DNA of 64,000 bases from Alteraurantiacibacter aquimixticola (GCF_004965515.1 NZ_SSHH01000001.1:685280-749279), one strand, 5' to 3'. Positions 19,397-28,934 are shown, numbered from the stretch's first letter. Made by a program: numbers and translations. The notes: generated by a model not told the origin, from the sequence alone.

Positions 19397-19978
19397 ATGG
19401 CCAAGCTCTATTTCTACTATGCCAGCATGAATGCGGGGAAATCGACCACGCTGCTGCAGGCCGATTTCAATTATCGCGAGCGCGGCATGGCAACGATGCT
19501 GTGGACCGCTGCTCTGGACGACCGGGCAGACCAGCCCATCGCCAGCCGCATCGGCCTCGGCGCCGATGCGCGGCGCTTCTCACCCGGCACCGATCTTTGG
19601 CGCGAAGTGATGATGCAGCATGACGAGACCCCGCTCGCCTGCGTGCTGATCGATGAGGCGCAATTCCTCACCGCCATGCAGGCCTGGCAATGCGCGCGGC
19701 TGGCGGATGAGGCGAATATCCCGGTGCTCTGCTATGGGCTGAGGACCGATTTTCGCGGCGACCTCTTCCCCGGTTCCGCCGTGCTCTTGGGCATTGCCGA
19801 TACGTTGGTGGAGCTGAAGGCCGTGTGCCATTGCGGGCGCAAGGCGACGATGAACCTGCGCACCGATCAAGCAGGCCAGCCGGTGGGCGAGGGCGCGCAA
19901 ACCGAGATCGGCGGCAATGAGCGCTATGTCGCCCTATGCCGCCAGCATTTCGCCGAAGCGCTGGGCCTCTATCGCTAG
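19397..19978 (+). CDS. tdk: Thymidine kinase
   Basis: A type-II thymidine kinase (193 residues) that phosphorylates thymidine in the salvage pathway. It has the P-loop SMNAGKST (about 10-17), the DEAQFL Walker B-like segment, the lasso region YGLRTDF, and the zinc-binding CHCGRKATMN with a further cysteine near the C-terminus (ALCRQHF). The start lies 11 bases after rbfA. The stop codon overlaps the stop of the convergent AbgT gene within CTAG. Confidence 0.95.
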   Translation: MAKLYFYYASMNAGKSTTLLQADFNYRERGMATMLWTAALDDRADQPIASRIGLGADARRFSPGTDLWREVMMQHDETPLACVLIDEAQFLTAMQAWQCARLADEANIPVLCYGLRTDFRGDLFPGSAVLLGIADTLVELKAVCHCGRKATMNLRTDQAGQPVGEGAQTEIGGNERYVALCRQHFAEALGLYR

Positions 19979-21558
19979 CTTACGGGCGTCTCCGCCACCG
20001 GCATATCCATGAACACCTGCGCGCCGGGACCCAGCGGCAGGTCGAGCACTACCCACCCAATCGTCAGCGCGAGGCCGACCACCATCAACCCGATCGAATA
20101 GGGCAGCATGGTTGCCGCCAGCGATCCAAGGCCGAAATCCTTCTGCCAGCGCTGGCAAAAGATCAGGATCAGCGGGAAATAGACCATCAGCGGAGTGATG
20201 ATATTGGTTGCGCTGTCGCCCACGCGATAGGCGGCGGTGGCCATTTCCGGCGTGATCCCCAGCAGCATCAGCATAGGCACCAGCACGGGGCTGAGCAGCG
20301 CCCATTTGGCGCTTGCCGACCCGACGAAGAGGTTGAGGATGCCCGAGACGATAATGATCGCCGCCAGCAGCGCCCATGCGGGGAGGCCGGAGGAGCCGAG
20401 CACGTCAGCCCCGTTCACCGCCAGGATCAGGCCGAGGTTCGACCAGCTGAACATCGCCACGAAATGCGCCGCGGCAAAGGCGAGGACGAGGTAATAGGCC
20501 AGGTCCTCCATCGCGCCCGACATCATCTGCACCAGGTCGCGGTGGTTTGCGATCACGCCAGCGCCCTTGCCATAGGCCCAGCCGGCAAGGAGGAAGAGCA
20601 GGAAGAAGGCGGCGACAAGGCTGCGGTAGAAGGGGGACCAGCGCGCCTCGGGCGTCGCGTCCTCGTCGATCAGCGGCGTTCCGGGGCCATAGGTGAAGAA
20701 TAGCCACAGCGCGACCACCGCCAGCATGGCGAGGCCCGCCCAGCGAAGGCCCTTGCGCTCGCCATCGGTCAGCGGCGCATCGGTCTGCTCACCCACCGGG
20801 GCATGGCCCGCGCGCGCCGGGTCCCATGTGCCAAGGCGCGGCTCGATCATCTTGTCGGTGACGTACCAGATGACCGGCAGGAAGACGAAAGTCATGGCGG
20901 CGATGAAATACCAGTTGCCCGCGATATTGGCGGTGAAATCGCCGAACACGGTCTCCACCGCAGCCTCGGTAATGCCGAACAGCAGCGCGTCGAGCTGGCC
21001 GGGCAGGAGGTTGGCAGAAAAGCCGCCCGAAACGCCCGCAAAGCTCGCAGCAATCCCCGCCACCGGATGGCGGCCGGCGGCATGGAATACTATGCCAGCG
21101 AGCGGGATCAGCACGACGTAGGCGGCATCGGCGGCAAGGTTGCCCATCATGCCCACCAGCACCACGAAGGGCGTCAGCAGCGCCTTGGGGGCATAGCGCA
21201 CCGCGCCGCGCATGGCGGTGCCGAACAGGCCCGCACGCTCCGCCACGCCCGCGCCCAGCATCACGACGAGCACATAGCCGAGCGGGTGGAAATGGGTGAA
21301 AGTGGTGGGCATATCGACCCACAGGCGCTGGATATTCTCTGCCGATAGCAGGCTGACGGCAGAGATGATCCGCGGTGCGCCGGTCGCCTCGTCGATCTCG
21401 GTGGGATGGACCGCGCTCCAGCCCACAAGCGAGGCGACTATAGAGATCACCACCAGCCCGGCGATCAGCCAGAAGAACAGGAACACCGGATCGGGCAATT
21501 TGTTGCCCGTCCGCTCGATCATGCCGAGAAAGCCCTTTTGCGTTGCCGCTTCGCTCAT
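19975..21558 (-). CDS. AbgT family transporter
   Basis: A 527-residue, multi-span transporter of the AbgT family, whose members import p-aminobenzoyl-glutamate or, in several bacteria, export sulfonamide-type antimetabolites. Blocks include IERTGNKLPDPVFLFFWLIAG, a FSANLLPGQLDALLFG loop and the C-terminal GDSATNIITPLMVYFPL. ATG at 21558 follows GGGGA at a good distance and is preferred to the GTG six codons upstream. Which substrate and direction apply here cannot be decided. It is convergent with tdk. Confidence 0.9.
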   Translation of the reverse strand: MSEAATQKGFLGMIERTGNKLPDPVFLFFWLIAGLVVISIVASLVGWSAVHPTEIDEATGAPRIISAVSLLSAENIQRLWVDMPTTFTHFHPLGYVLVVMLGAGVAERAGLFGTAMRGAVRYAPKALLTPFVVLVGMMGNLAADAAYVVLIPLAGIVFHAAGRHPVAGIAASFAGVSGGFSANLLPGQLDALLFGITEAAVETVFGDFTANIAGNWYFIAAMTFVFLPVIWYVTDKMIEPRLGTWDPARAGHAPVGEQTDAPLTDGERKGLRWAGLAMLAVVALWLFFTYGPGTPLIDEDATPEARWSPFYRSLVAAFFLLFLLAGWAYGKGAGVIANHRDLVQMMSGAMEDLAYYLVLAFAAAHFVAMFSWSNLGLILAVNGADVLGSSGLPAWALLAAIIIVSGILNLFVGSASAKWALLSPVLVPMLMLLGITPEMATAAYRVGDSATNIITPLMVYFPLILIFCQRWQKDFGLGSLAATMLPYSIGLMVVGLALTIGWVVLDLPLGPGAQVFMDMPVAETPVS

Positions 21559-21652
21559 CCTGCGATCCCCTTTCACCTGAAACCACGATGGCTAGCATGC
21601 CTTTTCGCGCGGGTCTTTACCAATGTCCCCGAAATCCCCATGGGATGCCGCA

Positions 21653-22699
21653 ATGACCGACAAACCCCACCCCCATGGCTGGCTGATCCTCGACAAGCCG
21701 CGCGGCCTCGGCTCCACGCAGGCCGTGGGTGCTGTGAAGCGCAATTTGCGCGAGGCGGGGTATGGCAAGGTCAAGGTGGGGCATGGCGGCACGCTCGACC
21801 CGCTGGCCGAGGGCGTGCTGCCGATCGCGCTGGGCGAGGCGACGAAGCTGGCGGGCCGCATGCTCGACGCCAGCAAGACCTATGAATTTACCATCGCTTT
21901 CGGCGAGGAAACCGACACGCTCGATGCCGAGGGCGAGGTTGTCGCGACCTCGGACCGCCGCCCGCCGCTCGCCGCCATCGCCGCGATCTGCGAGTATTTC
22001 ACCGGCGATATCGAGCAGGTTCCGCCCAAATATTCCGCCATCAAGGTGGACGGAAAACGGGCCTACGACCGGGCAAGGGCGGGCGAAGAGGTGGAGATGG
22101 TGACCCGGGCGGTGACGATCCATGACCTGCACTTACTTCGTCATCCCCGCGAAGGCGGGGATCCAGAGACGGCTGCAGCACATGGCCAGCTGGATTCCCG
22201 CCTTCGCGGGAATGACGGTGTGGAAATCGCGTCATCCTTCCAGACCACCGCCGGCCGCCCCGATCCCTATGACCCCTCCGCTCCGCTGGAGCTGGCGGAC
22301 AGCGTCACGCTGGTGGCGCATGCCTCCAAGGGCACCTATATCCGCAGCCTGGCGCGCGATATCGCCCATGCGCTGGGGACGGTTGGGCATGTCACCTATC
22401 TGCGCCGCGTGACGGCCGGTCCCTTCACCGAAAATCAGGCGATTTCGCTGGACAAACTGAACGAAATCGGTAAGGGCGCGCCACTTGAAGACCACCTCCT
22501 GCCGCTGGAGGCGGGGCTGGACGGTATCCCGGCCTTGTCTCTCGATCCGGAAAGCGCGCAGGCGGCCCGCCAGGGCCGGGTCATTTCCGGATTGCCCCAT
22601 GCAGACGGGCTCTATCTGGCGAAACTGGAGGATGTTCCCGTTGCGCTGATGGAAGTCTCTGCAGGCACGGCCAAGGTCGTGCGGGGGTTCAACGTTTGA
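21653..22699 (+). CDS. truB: tRNA pseudouridine-55 synthase with in-frame repeat insert
   Basis: TruB isomerises U55 in the T-loop of tRNAs. The protein is 348 residues, longer than the roughly 300 usual in the group. The catalytic aspartate is Asp49 in GHGGTLDPLAEGVL; KYSAIKVDGKRAYDRAR and SKGTYIRSLARDIAHALGT are intact. The extra length sits at about residues 161-190, where a 79-base palindromic repeat is translated in frame as RHPREGGDPE...RLRGNDG. The insert falls between two strands of the core, probably a surface loop, so activity may be kept. The start at 21653 gives MTDKPHPHGWLILDKP. Confidence 0.93.
   Translation: MTDKPHPHGWLILDKPRGLGSTQAVGAVKRNLREAGYGKVKVGHGGTLDPLAEGVLPIALGEATKLAGRMLDASKTYEFTIAFGEETDTLDAEGEVVATSDRRPPLAAIAAICEYFTGDIEQVPPKYSAIKVDGKRAYDRARAGEEVEMVTRAVTIHDLHLLRHPREGGDPETAAAHGQLDSRLRGNDGVEIASSFQTTAGRPDPYDPSAPLELADSVTLVAHASKGTYIRSLARDIAHALGTVGHVTYLRRVTAGPFTENQAISLDKLNEIGKGAPLEDHLLPLEAGLDGIPALSLDPESAQAARQGRVISGLPHADGLYLAKLEDVPVALMEVSAGTAKVVRGFNV
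22139..22217. repeat. REP palindrome inserted inside truB
   Basis: Arms 22139-22166 and 22190-22217 pair over 28 bases with two mismatches, around a 23-base loop. The arms contain CCCCGCGAAGGCGGGGATCC, a common alphaproteobacterial intergenic palindrome. Here it lies within the truB reading frame without stops, so it is translated. A second, different palindrome family occurs at 7503-7587. Confidence 0.9.
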
Positions 22700-22723
22700 A
22701 AGATACTGCGGAGTAGATGAAAG

Positions 22724-22993
22724 ATGTCGGTTACCGCCGAAAAGAAAGCTGAAGTCATCAAGGACAATGCCCAGGCAAAGGGCGACACCGGTTCCCCCGA
22801 AGTCCAGGTCGCCATCCTGACCGAGCGTATCCGCAACCTGACCGATCACTTCAAGGACCACCACAAGGATAACCATTCCCGCCGTGGCCTGCTGAAGATG
22901 GTCAACAAGCGCCGCAGCCTGCTTGCCTATCTCAAGAAGAAGGACTTGCAGCGCTACAACAACCTGATCCAGAAGCTGGGTCTGCGTAAGTAA
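22724..22993 (+). CDS. rpsO: 30S ribosomal protein S15
   Basis: Ribosomal protein S15 (89 residues), which binds the central domain of 16S rRNA. The sequence shows the standard blocks [40 protein letters not shown] and [12 protein letters not shown]. It is followed by an intrinsic terminator and then pnp, the universal rpsO-pnp order. Start follows a GAGTAG sequence of moderate strength. Confidence 0.98.
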   Translation: MSVTAEKKAEVIKDNAQAKGDTGSPEVQVAILTERIRNLTDHFKDHHKDNHSRRGLLKMVNKRRSLLAYLKKKDLQRYNNLIQKLGLRK

Positions 22994-23003
22994 GAGTTTC
23001 GAG

Positions 23004-23029
23004 GGGCGGCTCCAACGGGGCCGCCCTTT
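23004..23029 (+). terminator. Intrinsic terminator after rpsO
   Basis: GGGCGGC (23004-23010) pairs perfectly with GCCGCCC (23020-23026), followed by TTTCG. It begins 10 bases after the rpsO stop. A modest T-tract suggests partial termination, allowing read-through into pnp. Confidence 0.75.
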
Positions 23030-23075
23030 CGCTTTCAGGCGATCGCCACAGCGGCATCGCAGAAAAAACAGGCAT

Positions 23076-23120
23076 CCTTCACAATTCGGTGAAGGGGCCT
23101 TGGGGCAGGAAAAAGGCCCC
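23076..23120 (+). promoter_or_regulatory. Adjacent hairpins in the pnp leader
   Basis: CCTTCAC/GTGAAGG (23076-23082 with 23089-23095) and GGGGCCTT/AAGGCCCC (23094-23101 with 23113-23120) are both perfect and share two bases, so they abut or compete. They lie 75 bases before pnp. In enterobacteria the pnp leader is folded, cut by RNase III and then controlled by PNPase itself; a similar role is plausible here but unproven. Confidence 0.5.
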
Positions 23121-23194
23121 GCACCGGACCGGGACGGTATCCCCGGCAGAAAACCCCGCCTCGCAATAGGGCTGGGCGGGTTCGAAGGATAAAT

Positions 23195-25516
23195 ATGTTC
23201 GACACCAAGAAAGTAGAGCTGGAGTGGGGCGGAAAGACCCTCACTCTGGAAACCGGCCGCATTGCCCGTCAGGCTGACGGCGCGGTCCTCGCCACTTACG
23301 GCGAAACCGTTGTGCTCTGCGCGGTCACCGCCGCGAAGGGCGTGAAGGAAGGCCAGGACTTCTTCCCCCTGACCGTCCATTATCAGGAAAAGTTCTCCTC
23401 CGCCGGCCGTATCCCGGGCGGCTTCTTCAAGCGTGAACGCGGCGCGACCGAGAAGGAAACGCTGACCAGCCGCCTGATCGACCGTCCGATCCGCCCGCTG
23501 TTCCCCGAAGGTTTCTATAACGAAATCAACGTTATCTGCCAGGTTCTCTCCTATGATGGCGAGACCGAGGCCGATGTGGTTGCCATGGTCGCCGCTTCGG
23601 CAGCGTTGACGATTTCGGGCGTGCCCTTCATGGGCCCGATCGGCGGTTGCCGCGTCGGCTATATCGACGGCGAATATGTCCTCAACCCGAAGCAGGAAAC
23701 TGCCCTTGAGGAAGGCCGCCTCGACCTGATGGTCGCCGCCACCCAGGACGCGGTGATGATGGTCGAATCCGAAGCCAAGGAACTGACCGAAGAAGAGATG
23801 CTCGGCGCCGTCATGTTCGCGCATGAGGAAGCCAAGAAGGTCGTCGGCGCGATTGTCGAGCTGGCCGAGCAGGCTGCCAAGGATCCGTGGGAAGTCGCCT
23901 CGAACGACGCGCTTGCCACGATCAAGGAAGAGCTGCGCGGCGTGGTGGGCGACGATATCGCCGCCGCCTACAAGCTGACCGACAAGTCCGCCCGTTCCAA
24001 CGCGCTCAACGAAGCACGCGCCAAGGCCAAGCAAAAGTATGCCGAGGCCGATGGGCAGACGCAGATGACTGCCGGCAAGGCGGTGAAGAAGCTCGAAGCC
24101 GAAATCGTGCGTACCGCCATCCTCAAGGACGGCGCGCGTATCGACGGGCGCAAGCTCGACCAGGTTCGCCCGATCGAGAGCATGGTCGGCTTCCTGCCGC
24201 GCACCCATGGTTCGGCGCTGTTCACGCGCGGTGAAACGCAGGCGATCTGCACCACCACGCTGGGCACCAAGGAATCGGAGCAGATGATCGACGGGCTGGA
24301 CGGCCTGACCTATTCGAACTTCATGCTGCACTATAACTTCCCGCCCTATTCGGTCGGCGAAGTGGGCCGCTTCGGCGCGCCGGGCCGTCGCGAGATCGGC
24401 CATGGCAAGCTGGCATGGCGCGCGCTGCACCCCGTGCTGCCCGCGCATGACGACTTCCCCTACACGATCCGCATCCTGTCCGACATCACCGAGTCCAACG
24501 GCTCGTCCTCGATGGCGACTGTCTGCGGCGGCTGTCTGTCGATGATGGATGCCGGCGTTCCGATCGAACGCCCGGTTTCCGGCATCGCCATGGGCCTGAT
24601 CCTGGAAGGCGAAGACTTCGCGGTCCTGTCCGACATCCTGGGTGACGAAGATCACCTGGGTGACATGGACTTCAAGGTTGCCGGTTCGGAAGCAGGCATC
24701 ACCAGCCTGCAGATGGACATCAAGATCGCCGGCATCACGAAGGAAATCATGGAAAAGGCGCTGGAACAGGCGAAGGCCGGCCGGACGCATATCCTGGGTG
24801 AGATGCAGAAGGCCCTGGGCTCTGCCCGTACCGAGCTTTCCGCACATGCTCCGCGTATCGAGACGATGCAGATCGACAAGTCGAAGATCCGCGACGTTAT
24901 CGGCACCGGCGGCAAGGTGATCCGCGAGATCGTGGCCGAAACCGGCGCGAAGGTGGACATCGATGACGAGGGCGTGATCAAGATCTCCTCCTCCGACCTG
25001 TCGCAGATCGAGGCTGCCAAGGCCTGGATCGAAGGCATTGTCGAGGAAGCCGAGGTCGGCAAGATCTACAACGGCAAGGTCGTCAACATCGTCGACTTCG
25101 GTGCTTTCGTGAACTTCATGGGTGGCAAGGACGGCCTCGTCCACGTGTCCGAAATGAAGAACGAGCGTGTCGAGAAGCCGACCGATGTCGTCACCGAAGG
25201 CCAGGAAGTGAAGGTCAAGGTCCTCGAGATCGACAACCGCGGCAAGGTCCGCCTGTCGATGCGTGTCGTCGACCAGGAAACCGGCGAAGAGCTGGAAGAC
25301 ACCCGCCCGCCGCGCGAACCGCGTGGTGACAAGCCCCGTGGCGATCGCGGCGATCGCCGTGGTCCGCGTGGCGACCGTGGTGATCGCGGTGGCCGTGGTG
25401 GTGATCGCGGTGGCCGTGGCGAACGTGGCCCGCGTCGGGATCGCGATGATCGTGGCGGTGATGACAATGGCGGGGGCAGCCCCGACCACATGCCGGCTTT
25501 CCTGAAGGATGACTGA
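23195..25516 (+). CDS. pnp: Polyribonucleotide nucleotidyltransferase
   Basis: PNPase (773 residues) degrades RNA 3'-to-5' using phosphate. Two RNase PH domains flank a helical domain; KH (about 555-615, [16 protein letters not shown]) and S1 (about 623-695, [20 protein letters not shown]) follow. The C-terminal tail, about residues 700-765, is rich in Arg, Gly and Asp with repeated [15 protein letters not shown]-like units, an RG-box-like region that may bind RNA or form condensates. Length is somewhat above the roughly 700 of enterobacteria because of this tail. FxGRRE-type active residues are kept. Confidence 0.97.
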   Translation: MFDTKKVELEWGGKTLTLETGRIARQADGAVLATYGETVVLCAVTAAKGVKEGQDFFPLTVHYQEKFSSAGRIPGGFFKRERGATEKETLTSRLIDRPIRPLFPEGFYNEINVICQVLSYDGETEADVVAMVAASAALTISGVPFMGPIGGCRVGYIDGEYVLNPKQETALEEGRLDLMVAATQDAVMMVESEAKELTEEEMLGAVMFAHEEAKKVVGAIVELAEQAAKDPWEVASNDALATIKEELRGVVGDDIAAAYKLTDKSARSNALNEARAKAKQKYAEADGQTQMTAGKAVKKLEAEIVRTAILKDGARIDGRKLDQVRPIESMVGFLPRTHGSALFTRGETQAICTTTLGTKESEQMIDGLDGLTYSNFMLHYNFPPYSVGEVGRFGAPGRREIGHGKLAWRALHPVLPAHDDFPYTIRILSDITESNGSSSMATVCGGCLSMMDAGVPIERPVSGIAMGLILEGEDFAVLSDILGDEDHLGDMDFKVAGSEAGITSLQMDIKIAGITKEIMEKALEQAKAGRTHILGEMQKALGSARTELSAHAPRIETMQIDKSKIRDVIGTGGKVIREIVAETGAKVDIDDEGVIKISSSDLSQIEAAKAWIEGIVEEAEVGKIYNGKVVNIVDFGAFVNFMGGKDGLVHVSEMKNERVEKPTDVVTEGQEVKVKVLEIDNRGKVRLSMRVVDQETGEELEDTRPPREPRGDKPRGDRGDRRGPRGDRGDRGGRGGDRGGRGERGPRRDRDDRGGDDNGGGSPDHMPAFLKDD

Positions 25517-25551
25517 TCGCACCGCGATCAGCGGCCTGAAGGACGACTGAT
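25501..25551 (+). repeat. Direct repeat and hairpin at the pnp stop
   Basis: CCTGAAGGATGACTGAT at 25501-25517 returns as CCTGAAGGACGACTGAT at 25535-25551, 16 of 17 bases alike. Between them CTGATCGC-ACC-GCGATCAG is a perfect 8-bp hairpin (25513-25531) that includes the stop codon. The second copy repeats the last codons and stop of pnp in the trailer, so the 3' end of the gene has been duplicated. Confidence 0.7.
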
Positions 25552-25565
25552 ACTGGATTGGGAGA

Positions 25566-25594
25566 CCCCCGCGCCATGCGCTGCGGGGGCTTTC
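25566..25594 (+). terminator. Intrinsic terminator of the pnp transcript
   Basis: CCCCCGC (25566-25572) pairs with GCGGGGG (25583-25589), then CTTTCCC. It is placed 50 bases after the pnp stop. Confidence 0.7.
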
Positions 25595-25613
25595 CCTCAC
25601 TCTAGGGAGAGAG

Positions 25614-25650
25614 GGCCGCGGGGCGAAAGCCACCGCGGCCCAATTTGTTT
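25614..25650 (+). terminator. Second hairpin downstream of pnp
   Basis: GGCCGCGG (25614-25621) and CCGCGGCC (25633-25640) form a perfect 8-bp stem, followed by CAATTTGTTT. It may act as a back-up terminator, or simply as a stabilising hairpin. Confidence 0.5.
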
Positions 25651-25720
25651 ACCCGGCAAATATTTTCAATCTAATTGAAAGCTCTTTCCGATAGCCCGGT
25701 CTCCGTATTGGAGGGCGAGA

Positions 25721-26629
25721 ATGTTCGGAAGGAAGACGGCGACCAGTCCGGCCAAGCTGCCGGTCATTATCATCCCGCAATCGGCGCGGGATAGTGAGAA
25801 GGACTACGCACTGCCGTCTGCCGTGGTCGACTATGTCAATTACGTGCTGCGGACCGCCATGTTCGAGCGGACCGAAATCCCGCCAGAGGCGATGCAGGCC
25901 TATCACGTCGATTACTACATCGCGCAGGTCAATAATGGCGGGCACAGCCAGTATGTCGGCAATAGCGGCTGGCACCAGTACCAGATCGACGACATCCGCG
26001 CCGGGCTGGCGAAGCTCGGCATCGACGATGCGATCGAGCTTTACGAGGATCTGTGCGCCTTTGCCGACAGCCATCCCGAGGAGTTCCGTAAAGGCATGGA
26101 TGCGCGCGGTTTCGGCAAGTTTCCGGAGTTCTTCAAGAAGGCCGACAAGGTCTTCTACGATGGCCTTGGCGACAAGCTGATGAAGGCGAACCGCGACTGG
26201 ATCGCCTCGCTCGATTGCCTGCTTGTCCTTCCCGATTCCGAGATTGGGGAAAAGATGAAGGGCCTTTCCGAACGCAACCCGCTGTTCGAACAGCGTAAGC
26301 GCGAGCGGGAGGAGGTGGAGAACAAGGCCCTGACCAGCGACCCGATCTGGCAGGCCTGCCATTATCTCGGCCTCATGGCGGATGAGCCGCTCCATATCGA
26401 ACGCTGGGTGAGCGGCATGCCGACCAACGGACCGGAGGGCGTCAAGGGCACGGTGTTCAACGTGCTGCTCGCCGATGGCCGGACCACAACCGCCTTCATG
26501 TTCCCGCAATTCGGCGTGATGATGAAGCCCGATTCCAACGAAAAGGGCGCGCCCATTCCCATGCCGATGGTGCAGGAATGGGTGATGAAACACACCGGCG
26601 AATACCTGCCCCCTGCGCTCTGGGAATAG
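25721..26629 (+). CDS. DMP19 family protein
   Basis: A 302-residue protein. The region at about residues 30-180 carries the DMP19 pattern, including YYIAQVNNGGHSQYVGNSG, DIRAGLAKLG and GLGDKLM. The founding Neisseria DMP19 mimics DNA and binds a regulator, but most members are uncharacterised and the name should not be read as function. The remainder is not recognised. Gly/Asp-rich features are absent; it is probably cytoplasmic, with no signal peptide. It stands alone between the pnp terminators and a methyltransferase gene. Confidence 0.7.
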   Translation: MFGRKTATSPAKLPVIIIPQSARDSEKDYALPSAVVDYVNYVLRTAMFERTEIPPEAMQAYHVDYYIAQVNNGGHSQYVGNSGWHQYQIDDIRAGLAKLGIDDAIELYEDLCAFADSHPEEFRKGMDARGFGKFPEFFKKADKVFYDGLGDKLMKANRDWIASLDCLLVLPDSEIGEKMKGLSERNPLFEQRKREREEVENKALTSDPIWQACHYLGLMADEPLHIERWVSGMPTNGPEGVKGTVFNVLLADGRTTTAFMFPQFGVMMKPDSNEKGAPIPMPMVQEWVMKHTGEYLPPALWE

Positions 26630-26724
26630 AAGCGCGCCGCCTTTCCTCCTGCAAAGCTTCCCTTGCGTCTGTTCCCGGCGACAGTCACTCTTGTTGCCGA
26701 AGGGATTCTTAAGGAGAGAGCGAG

Positions 26725-27786
26725 ATGAGCGAACAGATCGATATGGCGAAGGTCGAGGAACTGGCCGGCAAGGTCGTCGGCGACGTGGCCGGCGCCGTCA
26801 GCCTTATGATGGCCTATATGGGCGACCAGGCGGGCGTGTTCGACGCCATGGATGGCGAAGGTCCGATGACCTGCGCCCAGCTGGCCGCCAAGACCGGCAT
26901 GAACGAGAAATACCTGCATGAATGGCTGGGTTCGGTCTCCGCTGCGGGCTACATCAATTTCGACCCCGAAAGCGACACGTTCGAGATCACGCCCGAACAG
27001 GCGCTGGTCTTCGGCCGCGAGGGGCAGCCGGCCTGCATGCAGGGCTTCATCCAGGCGATCGTCGCCCAGTTCGAACAGCATGAGAAGGCGGTCGATACCT
27101 TCAAGTCGGGCAAGGGGCGGCCGTGGTCGGACCATTCGCCCTGCCTGTTCTGTTCGACCGACCGCTTCTTCCGCCCCGGCTATGCCGCGCACCTGGTGGA
27201 CGAATGGCTGCCCGCGCTGGAAGGCGTGACCGACAAGCTGGAAGCAGGCGCCAAGGTGGCCGATATCGGTTGCGGATACGGCTCCTCGACCATCCTGATG
27301 GCCAAGGCCTATCCCAAGTCCACCTTCGTCGGCATCGACTTCCACGAGCCGAGCATCGCGGCGGCGCGCAAGAATGCCGCCGAAGCGGGCGTCGGCAATG
27401 TCAGCTTCGAAGTCGCCACCGCGCAGGATTATCCCGGCGACGGTTTCGACTTCGCCTGCATTTTCGATGCGCTGCACGACATGGGCGATCCCGTCGGCGC
27501 GGCGAAGCATATTCGCGAAACGCTCAACGATGGCGGGACCTTCATGCTGGTCGAGCCCATGGCGGGCGACAGCATGGCGGAGAACATGCATCCGCTGGGG
27601 CAGATCTTCTACGGCTTCTCCACCGTCGCCTGTACTCCGGCATCGCTGGCGCAGGATGTCGGGTTGGGCCTTGGCGCACAGGCCGGGCAGAAGCGCCTGA
27701 CCGAGGTGATGAACGAGGCAGGCTTCGCCAATGTCCGCCGCGCGGCGGAAACGCACACCAACATGGTGCTCGAAGTTACCGGCTGA
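26725..27786 (+). CDS. SAM-dependent methyltransferase with winged-helix N-terminus
   Basis: A 353-residue class I methyltransferase. Residues about 20-95 form a winged-helix dimerisation domain (GPMTCAQLAAKTGMNEKYLHEWLG), and motif I appears as VADIGCGYGSST near residue 178, followed by FVGIDFHEPSI and FDALHDMGDP. This layout recalls O-methyltransferases and the Rv2258c-type proteins of unknown substrate. AAGGAGAG precedes the ATG. Substrate cannot be assigned; small-molecule methylation is more likely than protein or DNA. Confidence 0.85.
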   Translation: MSEQIDMAKVEELAGKVVGDVAGAVSLMMAYMGDQAGVFDAMDGEGPMTCAQLAAKTGMNEKYLHEWLGSVSAAGYINFDPESDTFEITPEQALVFGREGQPACMQGFIQAIVAQFEQHEKAVDTFKSGKGRPWSDHSPCLFCSTDRFFRPGYAAHLVDEWLPALEGVTDKLEAGAKVADIGCGYGSSTILMAKAYPKSTFVGIDFHEPSIAAARKNAAEAGVGNVSFEVATAQDYPGDGFDFACIFDALHDMGDPVGAAKHIRETLNDGGTFMLVEPMAGDSMAENMHPLGQIFYGFSTVACTPASLAQDVGLGLGAQAGQKRLTEVMNEAGFANVRRAAETHTNMVLEVTG

Positions 27787-27829
27787 TCCGATGGTCCCGG
27801 GGGCTCGATGGCTCCCGGGACGCATTGGA

Positions 27830-28339
27830 TTACGTCTTCAGCCGCATCCGGCCGAGATAATCGATCTTGCCCACCGGCACGCCCTTGTGCCGCAAGATCG
27901 CATAGGCCGCGGTAGCGTGGAAATAGAAGTTCGGCTGGCTGAAGCTCAGCAGGAAATCCTCGGCGGTGAAATCGAGCCGCTTGTCGCCGATCTCGAACCG
28001 CATATCCTGCCCGATGAAGCCCTCCAGTTCCGCCTCGGTCAGCGCGGAGAGGAAGGCGCGGGCCTCCTCCAGCCGCTCGCGCATGCCTTCCAGCGTTTCC
28101 GCCGGTTCGCTGCGATCGGGCGAGAACACGCCTTTGCGCACCCCCTCGATCGCACCTTGCGAATGCACCGCAATGCTCTTCACCTGGTAGGCGAAGGGCA
28201 GCATGTCCTCGATCAGGCAGGCGCTGGCGATCTCCTCCTCGGACAAGTCGCTGTCCTCGGCCTTGTCGAGCCAGCCTTTGGCGGCACCGATCATCTGCAG
28301 CATGGATGGAATGGTGGCGGCGTGAAGCGATACGGGCAT
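27830..28339 (-). CDS. DUF1993 family protein
   Basis: A 169-residue DUF1993 protein, beginning MPVSLHAATIPSMLQMIGAA, with the central PFAYQVKSIAVHSQGAIEG and the C-terminal LSFSQPNFYFHATAAYAILRHKGVPVGKIDYLG. The fold is a DinB-like four-helix bundle; conserved histidines could hold a metal, but activity is unknown. The frame is open far upstream, across the divergent HbpS-like gene, so the ATG at 28339 is chosen. It converges with the methyltransferase gene. Confidence 0.85.
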   Translation of the reverse strand: MPVSLHAATIPSMLQMIGAAKGWLDKAEDSDLSEEEIASACLIEDMLPFAYQVKSIAVHSQGAIEGVRKGVFSPDRSEPAETLEGMRERLEEARAFLSALTEAELEGFIGQDMRFEIGDKRLDFTAEDFLLSFSQPNFYFHATAAYAILRHKGVPVGKIDYLGRMRLKT

Positions 28340-28442
28340 CGGGTTCTCCTCGTCGCATCCGGCCCGGCGACGGTCGCAGCGGGCATGGACGCAGCTGCGG
28401 CAATCTGCCAGAGATGCGGGTGGGAAGACAGGGGAAGGTGAG

Positions 28443-28907
28443 ATGCTGGCAAGGTTTGCATCACTAGCCGTAGCGGGCCTCACACTCGCTATGCCGCTGC
28501 AGGCGCAGACGCCGCGCCCCATGCTCGATTACGATACTGCCGCAACCATCCGCGACACTTGCATCGCCTGGGCGGAAGAGCGGGAGCTGACGATTGCCGT
28601 CGCGGTCTATGATGAGGCGGGGCGGCTGATCACCTTCGCCTTCATGGACGGCACCGCCACCGCCGTGACCGATTTCGCCATGTGGAAGGGCCGCTCCGCC
28701 GCTACCGTGCATGTTGCCTCCAAGGAAACCGCCAATTGGGGGCAGGGCGCCCCCGGCGTCGCCACCTGGGAAGGCGGTGTGCCCTTCTTCACCGGCGATG
28801 GTGTGGCGCTGGGAGGCGTCGGCGTGTCGGGAGCGGACAGCGCGGACGATACTGCCTGCGGCGAAGCGGGGATTGCGGCTGCGGGCCTGCGACCAGCCGC
28901 AGACTGA
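28443..28907 (+). CDS. Secreted HbpS/GlcG-like haem-binding family protein
   Basis: A 154-residue protein with a signal peptide (about 1-21, ending LQAQ) and a single GlcG/HbpS domain, with VAVYDEAGRLITFAFMDG and a Gly-rich GGVPFF-GDGVALGGVGVSG end. Family members bind haem or small ligands, often beside oxidoreductases, but the GlcG name does not prove glycolate metabolism. It is the first gene of a rightward run with an SDR, a histidine phosphatase and an MFS transporter. A purine-rich GGAAGGTGAG precedes the ATG. Confidence 0.8.
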   Translation: MLARFASLAVAGLTLAMPLQAQTPRPMLDYDTAATIRDTCIAWAEERELTIAVAVYDEAGRLITFAFMDGTATAVTDFAMWKGRSAATVHVASKETANWGQGAPGVATWEGGVPFFTGDGVALGGVGVSGADSADDTACGEAGIAAAGLRPAAD

Positions 28908-28934
28908 GAATTCAACGAGAGGGAACGACGCGTA

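Noticed and set aside
22232-25633. A 1133-codon open frame on the minus strand opposite truB, rpsO and pnp
   Set aside because: It runs antisense through three certain genes; the length comes from high GC content with few stops. The product is low-complexity with no family resemblance.
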